In this document: positions 14,514 through 15,923 of the stretch, in pieces | Position numbering within the stretch: the stretch's first letter is position 1 | Layout of the letters: every line of letters starts with the position of its first letter | Origin: Candidatus Nitrosopelagicus sp. | GTDB lineage: Archaea; Thermoproteota; Nitrososphaeria; Nitrososphaerales; Nitrosopumilaceae | Length of the DNA stretch: 15,923 bases | NCBI GenBank assembly: GCA_018691945.1 | Contig: JABHJJ010000117.1 | Location: 1 to 15,923 of the forward strand | Direction: 5' to 3' | The notes under the pieces: generated by a model | What the model was told of the DNA's origin: nothing | The model's input: the letters and a program-made list of their open reading frames with translations, nothing else | The model's database searches: none | Made by a program: the position numbers and the translations under genes

Positions 14514-14586
14514 ATTACTATTGAAAAATTATATAATTAATGGCTTTACCTAGAAATGCTAAAAATGCCACATTTTATCTAAAAAT

Positions 14587-15039
14587 ATGAAACAAAAGTA
14601 CAAAGAATATCTAAAACTAAACAAAAATGTTCTTCTAGGTTTTCTTGGCTCAATTATTGTATCTGCAATTGCTGCAGATTACTTTGGTGATCAAGATGAT
14701 TATCTTAACACATCATTAACTTTGATAATAGATTATGCCATGTTTTTTTCAATATTTGGTGGGTTATTTTATTTTGATAATAGAAAGAAATATGTTTTAA
14801 ATAACGGTCAAAGAGATAACACACTTTTAAAATCAGATCTAATAAAAATAATTTCATCATTAGGAATTGGTGAAGTTGTTTATACAATTGTTAGATGGAC
14901 TCTACAATACTATTTTTTGCTGATAAATTATGAACCATACATGGCATCAATCATTTCACAATTGATCTCTACTGTAGTTTACATGGTTACATTAAATTTG
15001 TCTGTAAAACTTACAAAATTGTACAAAGATGGAAGTTAG
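14587..15039 (+). CDS. Four-helix integral membrane protein of unknown function
   Basis: This 150-residue protein has four hydrophobic segments (about 14-32, 44-62, 90-113 and 119-140) with a basic N-terminus (MKQKYKEYLKLNK) and a basic cytoplasmic loop after helix 2 (DNRKKYVLNNGQR). I see no catalytic motif and do not recognise a family; the size and topology recall small GtrA-like flippases, but no sequence signature supports that. The downstream RNase H-like gene starts within its last codons (11-nt overlap), so the two are co-transcribed. No strong TATA box lies at the normal distance; TTTTATCT at 14573-14580 is too near the start, and CTTTACC is at 14544-14550. Confidence 0.68.
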   Translation: MKQKYKEYLKLNKNVLLGFLGSIIVSAIAADYFGDQDDYLNTSLTLIIDYAMFFSIFGGLFYFDNRKKYVLNNGQRDNTLLKSDLIKIISSLGIGEVVYTIVRWTLQYYFLLINYEPYMASIISQLISTVVYMVTLNLSVKLTKLYKDGS

Positions 15040-15421
15040 TGTTTATGTTGATGGTTCAGGTGGTGAAAAATCTGGCTATGGATTTTTCATTAAAGAGACT
15101 GGTGAGTCTTTTTATGAAAAGGTTTACCCAACATATGATTTTGCAGGCATTCAAGATAAACCCGGATTAACAAATAATCAGGCCGAATACCATGCCATAA
15201 TTGCAGTATTAAAAAAATTTCAAGGTTCAACAGATAAAATTACAATTTTTAGTGACTCAAAAAATACTGTAAATCAATTAAATCACGAATTTGCAATAAA
15301 TAATGGGCAATTACGAATTTTAGCCCAAGAATCTTGGTTATTAATTCCAAAAATTCCTAAATTAAAAATAAAATGGATTCCGCGAAAGGAAAATTTGGCA
15401 GGAAAGATGCTTGGAAGCTAA
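15029..15421 (+). CDS. rnhA: RNase HI-like protein
   Basis: This 130-residue protein has the RNase HI fold that cleaves the RNA strand of RNA-DNA hybrids such as R-loops and primers. The catalytic acidic residues D8 (VYVDGS), E53 (NNQAEYHAI) and D76 (IFSDSKNTV) are all present in their usual motifs. The fourth position, the Asp of the C-terminal N-x2-A-D motif (E. coli D134), is G125 here (RKENLAGKML). In E. coli RNase HI this Asp is the least critical of the four, so activity is likely but may be altered. The protein lacks the basic protrusion and the N-terminal hybrid-binding domain, as expected for archaeal short types. It overlaps the upstream membrane protein gene by 11 nt. Confidence 0.87.
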   Translation: MEVSVYVDGSGGEKSGYGFFIKETGESFYEKVYPTYDFAGIQDKPGLTNNQAEYHAIIAVLKKFQGSTDKITIFSDSKNTVNQLNHEFAINNGQLRILAQESWLLIPKIPKLKIKWIPRKENLAGKMLGS

Positions 15422-15426
15422 TTTGG

Positions 15427-15440
15427 AATAGCTTTAATTA
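15427..15440 (+). promoter_or_regulatory. BRE/TATA element of the acyl-CoA synthetase gene
   Basis: AATAGCTTTAATTA, with TTTAATTA centred about 33 nt before the ATG at 15470. The 14-nt string is identical to that in front of the 70-residue protein gene (7055-7068), supporting it as a real promoter core. Confidence 0.55.
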
Positions 15441-15469
15441 TAGAAAAATTTTAGATCTAAAAACATACC

Positions 15470-15923
15470 ATGACTGACTCAGTTTTTCTTTCTCCGAAAT
15501 CTATTGCCATTATTGGTGCTTCTGATAAAGAAGGTAGTGTAGGTCGTGCAATAACCTCAAACATTATGAAAGGTTACAAAGGTATAATTTATCCAATTAG
15601 TCCAACACGTGAAACTGTCTTTGATAAAAAAGCATACAAGTCTGTCCTTGATGTTCCTGGAAAAATTGATCTTGCAGTTGTTGTAACAAAAAATACTATA
15701 GTTCCTGCAGTACTAGAAGAATGTGGAAAAAAGAAACTTAGGGGTGCAATTGTTATCACTGCAGGATTCAAAGAAGTTGATGCAGAAGGCGCAAAATTAG
15801 AACAAAAATTAAAAGATATTGCAAAAAAATACAAATTACAAATTATTGGTCCAAACTGTCTTGGTGTGATGAATCTTGAACCTAAAACCATGATGAACTC
15901 AACATTTCTTAAAATTACTCCAA
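15470..15923 (+). CDS. ADP-forming acyl-CoA synthetase, N-terminal part (3' truncated)
   Basis: The frame starts at ATG 15470 and stays open to the right edge, giving 151 complete codons. It begins with a CoA-binding Rossmann domain: SIAIIGASDKEGSVGRA, then YPISPT, a VPGKIDLAVVVT strand-loop and IIGPNCLGVMN, all hallmarks of the acetyl-CoA synthetase (ADP-forming)/succinyl-CoA synthetase alpha superfamily. Thaumarchaea use large (about 700-residue) ADP-forming members as 3-hydroxypropionyl-CoA and 4-hydroxybutyryl-CoA synthetases in their energy-saving HP/HB carbon fixation cycle. This protein is a candidate for one of them, but the phosphohistidine and ATP-grasp regions that would help decide lie outside the window; an acetyl-CoA or other acyl-CoA enzyme is possible. 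It has its own promoter. Confidence 0.88.
   Translation, partial: MTDSVFLSPKSIAIIGASDKEGSVGRAITSNIMKGYKGIIYPISPTRETVFDKKAYKSVLDVPGKIDLAVVVTKNTIVPAVLEECGKKKLRGAIVITAGFKEVDAEGAKLEQKLKDIAKKYKLQIIGPNCLGVMNLEPKTMMNSTFLKITP

Noticed and set aside
14528..14539. Palindrome AATTATATAATT considered as a regulator operator
   Set aside because: It is at about TATA distance from the 14513 start and of simple A/T composition, so a promoter core is the simpler explanation.
15029..15421. RNase H-like protein considered as a reverse-transcriptase or retroelement remnant
   Set aside because: No reverse transcriptase motifs nearby; the protein is a complete stand-alone RNase HI fold.
1..15923. Search for CRISPR arrays, insertion sequences, integrase sites, rRNA and further tRNAs
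   Set aside because: No regularly spaced repeats, transposase motifs or terminal inverted repeats were seen, and only one tRNA folds. The tRNA-Arg 3' end is followed by a T-rich tract and a normal gene, with no sign of an attachment-site duplication.

Overview
The window looks like a chromosome segment of a marine ammonia-oxidising thaumarchaeon (Nitrosopumilus-type). The reasons are its AT-rich composition, archaeal-only protein types (archaeosine-type tRNA-guanine transglycosylase, Kae1, beta-CASP RNA nuclease, Fap7/AK6 kinase), BRE/TATA promoters about 25-34 nt upstream of start codons with little or no leader, several TTG starts, and a Rieske / cytochrome b / plastocyanin-like cluster of the kind proposed as complex III in these organisms. 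No mobile element, CRISPR array, phage gene or compositional island was seen; this is compact core genome.

Layout. (1) 1-1585: C-terminal part of a large surface-anchored beta-sandwich protein cut by the window edge. (2) 1626-4383: TAT-exported Rieske protein, a cytochrome b overlapping it by 20 nt, and a membrane-anchored cupredoxin with its own promoter; together a quinol-oxidising complex and its copper electron acceptor. (3) 4380-6986, minus strand: a small beta-rich protein, tRNA-Arg(UCU), an OGG1-type 8-oxoguanine DNA glycosylase and a beta-CASP nuclease overlapping it. (4) 7093-9003, plus strand: a 70-residue Trp-rich protein, a seven-cysteine (7Fe-type) ferredoxin with a direct repeat in front of its promoter, and a multi-pass GT-C-like membrane protein. 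(5) 8996-11966, minus strand: a secreted TPR protein, an archaeal tRNA-guanine transglycosylase without zinc site or PUA domain, and an AK6/Fap7 kinase. (6) 12018-14196, plus strand: a YchF/Obg-like GTPase with TGS domain followed at once by Kae1. (7) 14190-15923: a PH/GRAM-like protein (minus), a four-helix membrane protein, an RNase HI-like protein and the start of an ADP-forming acyl-CoA synthetase.

The themes are respiration (complex III, cupredoxin, ferredoxin), carbon metabolism (CoA synthetase) and RNA/translation maintenance (TGT, Kae1, YchF, AK6, beta-CASP nuclease, RNase H). The single tRNA in the window has the G15 and U36-A37 that TGT and Kae1 respectively act on. All three convergent gene pairs overlap at their stop codons by 4-8 nt and three same-strand pairs overlap by 11-20 nt. 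No clearly new multi-gene system was found. The items most worth a second look are the TGT with a dismantled zinc site, the inverted-order 7Fe ferredoxin with its upstream 13-nt repeat, and the extended cytochrome b.
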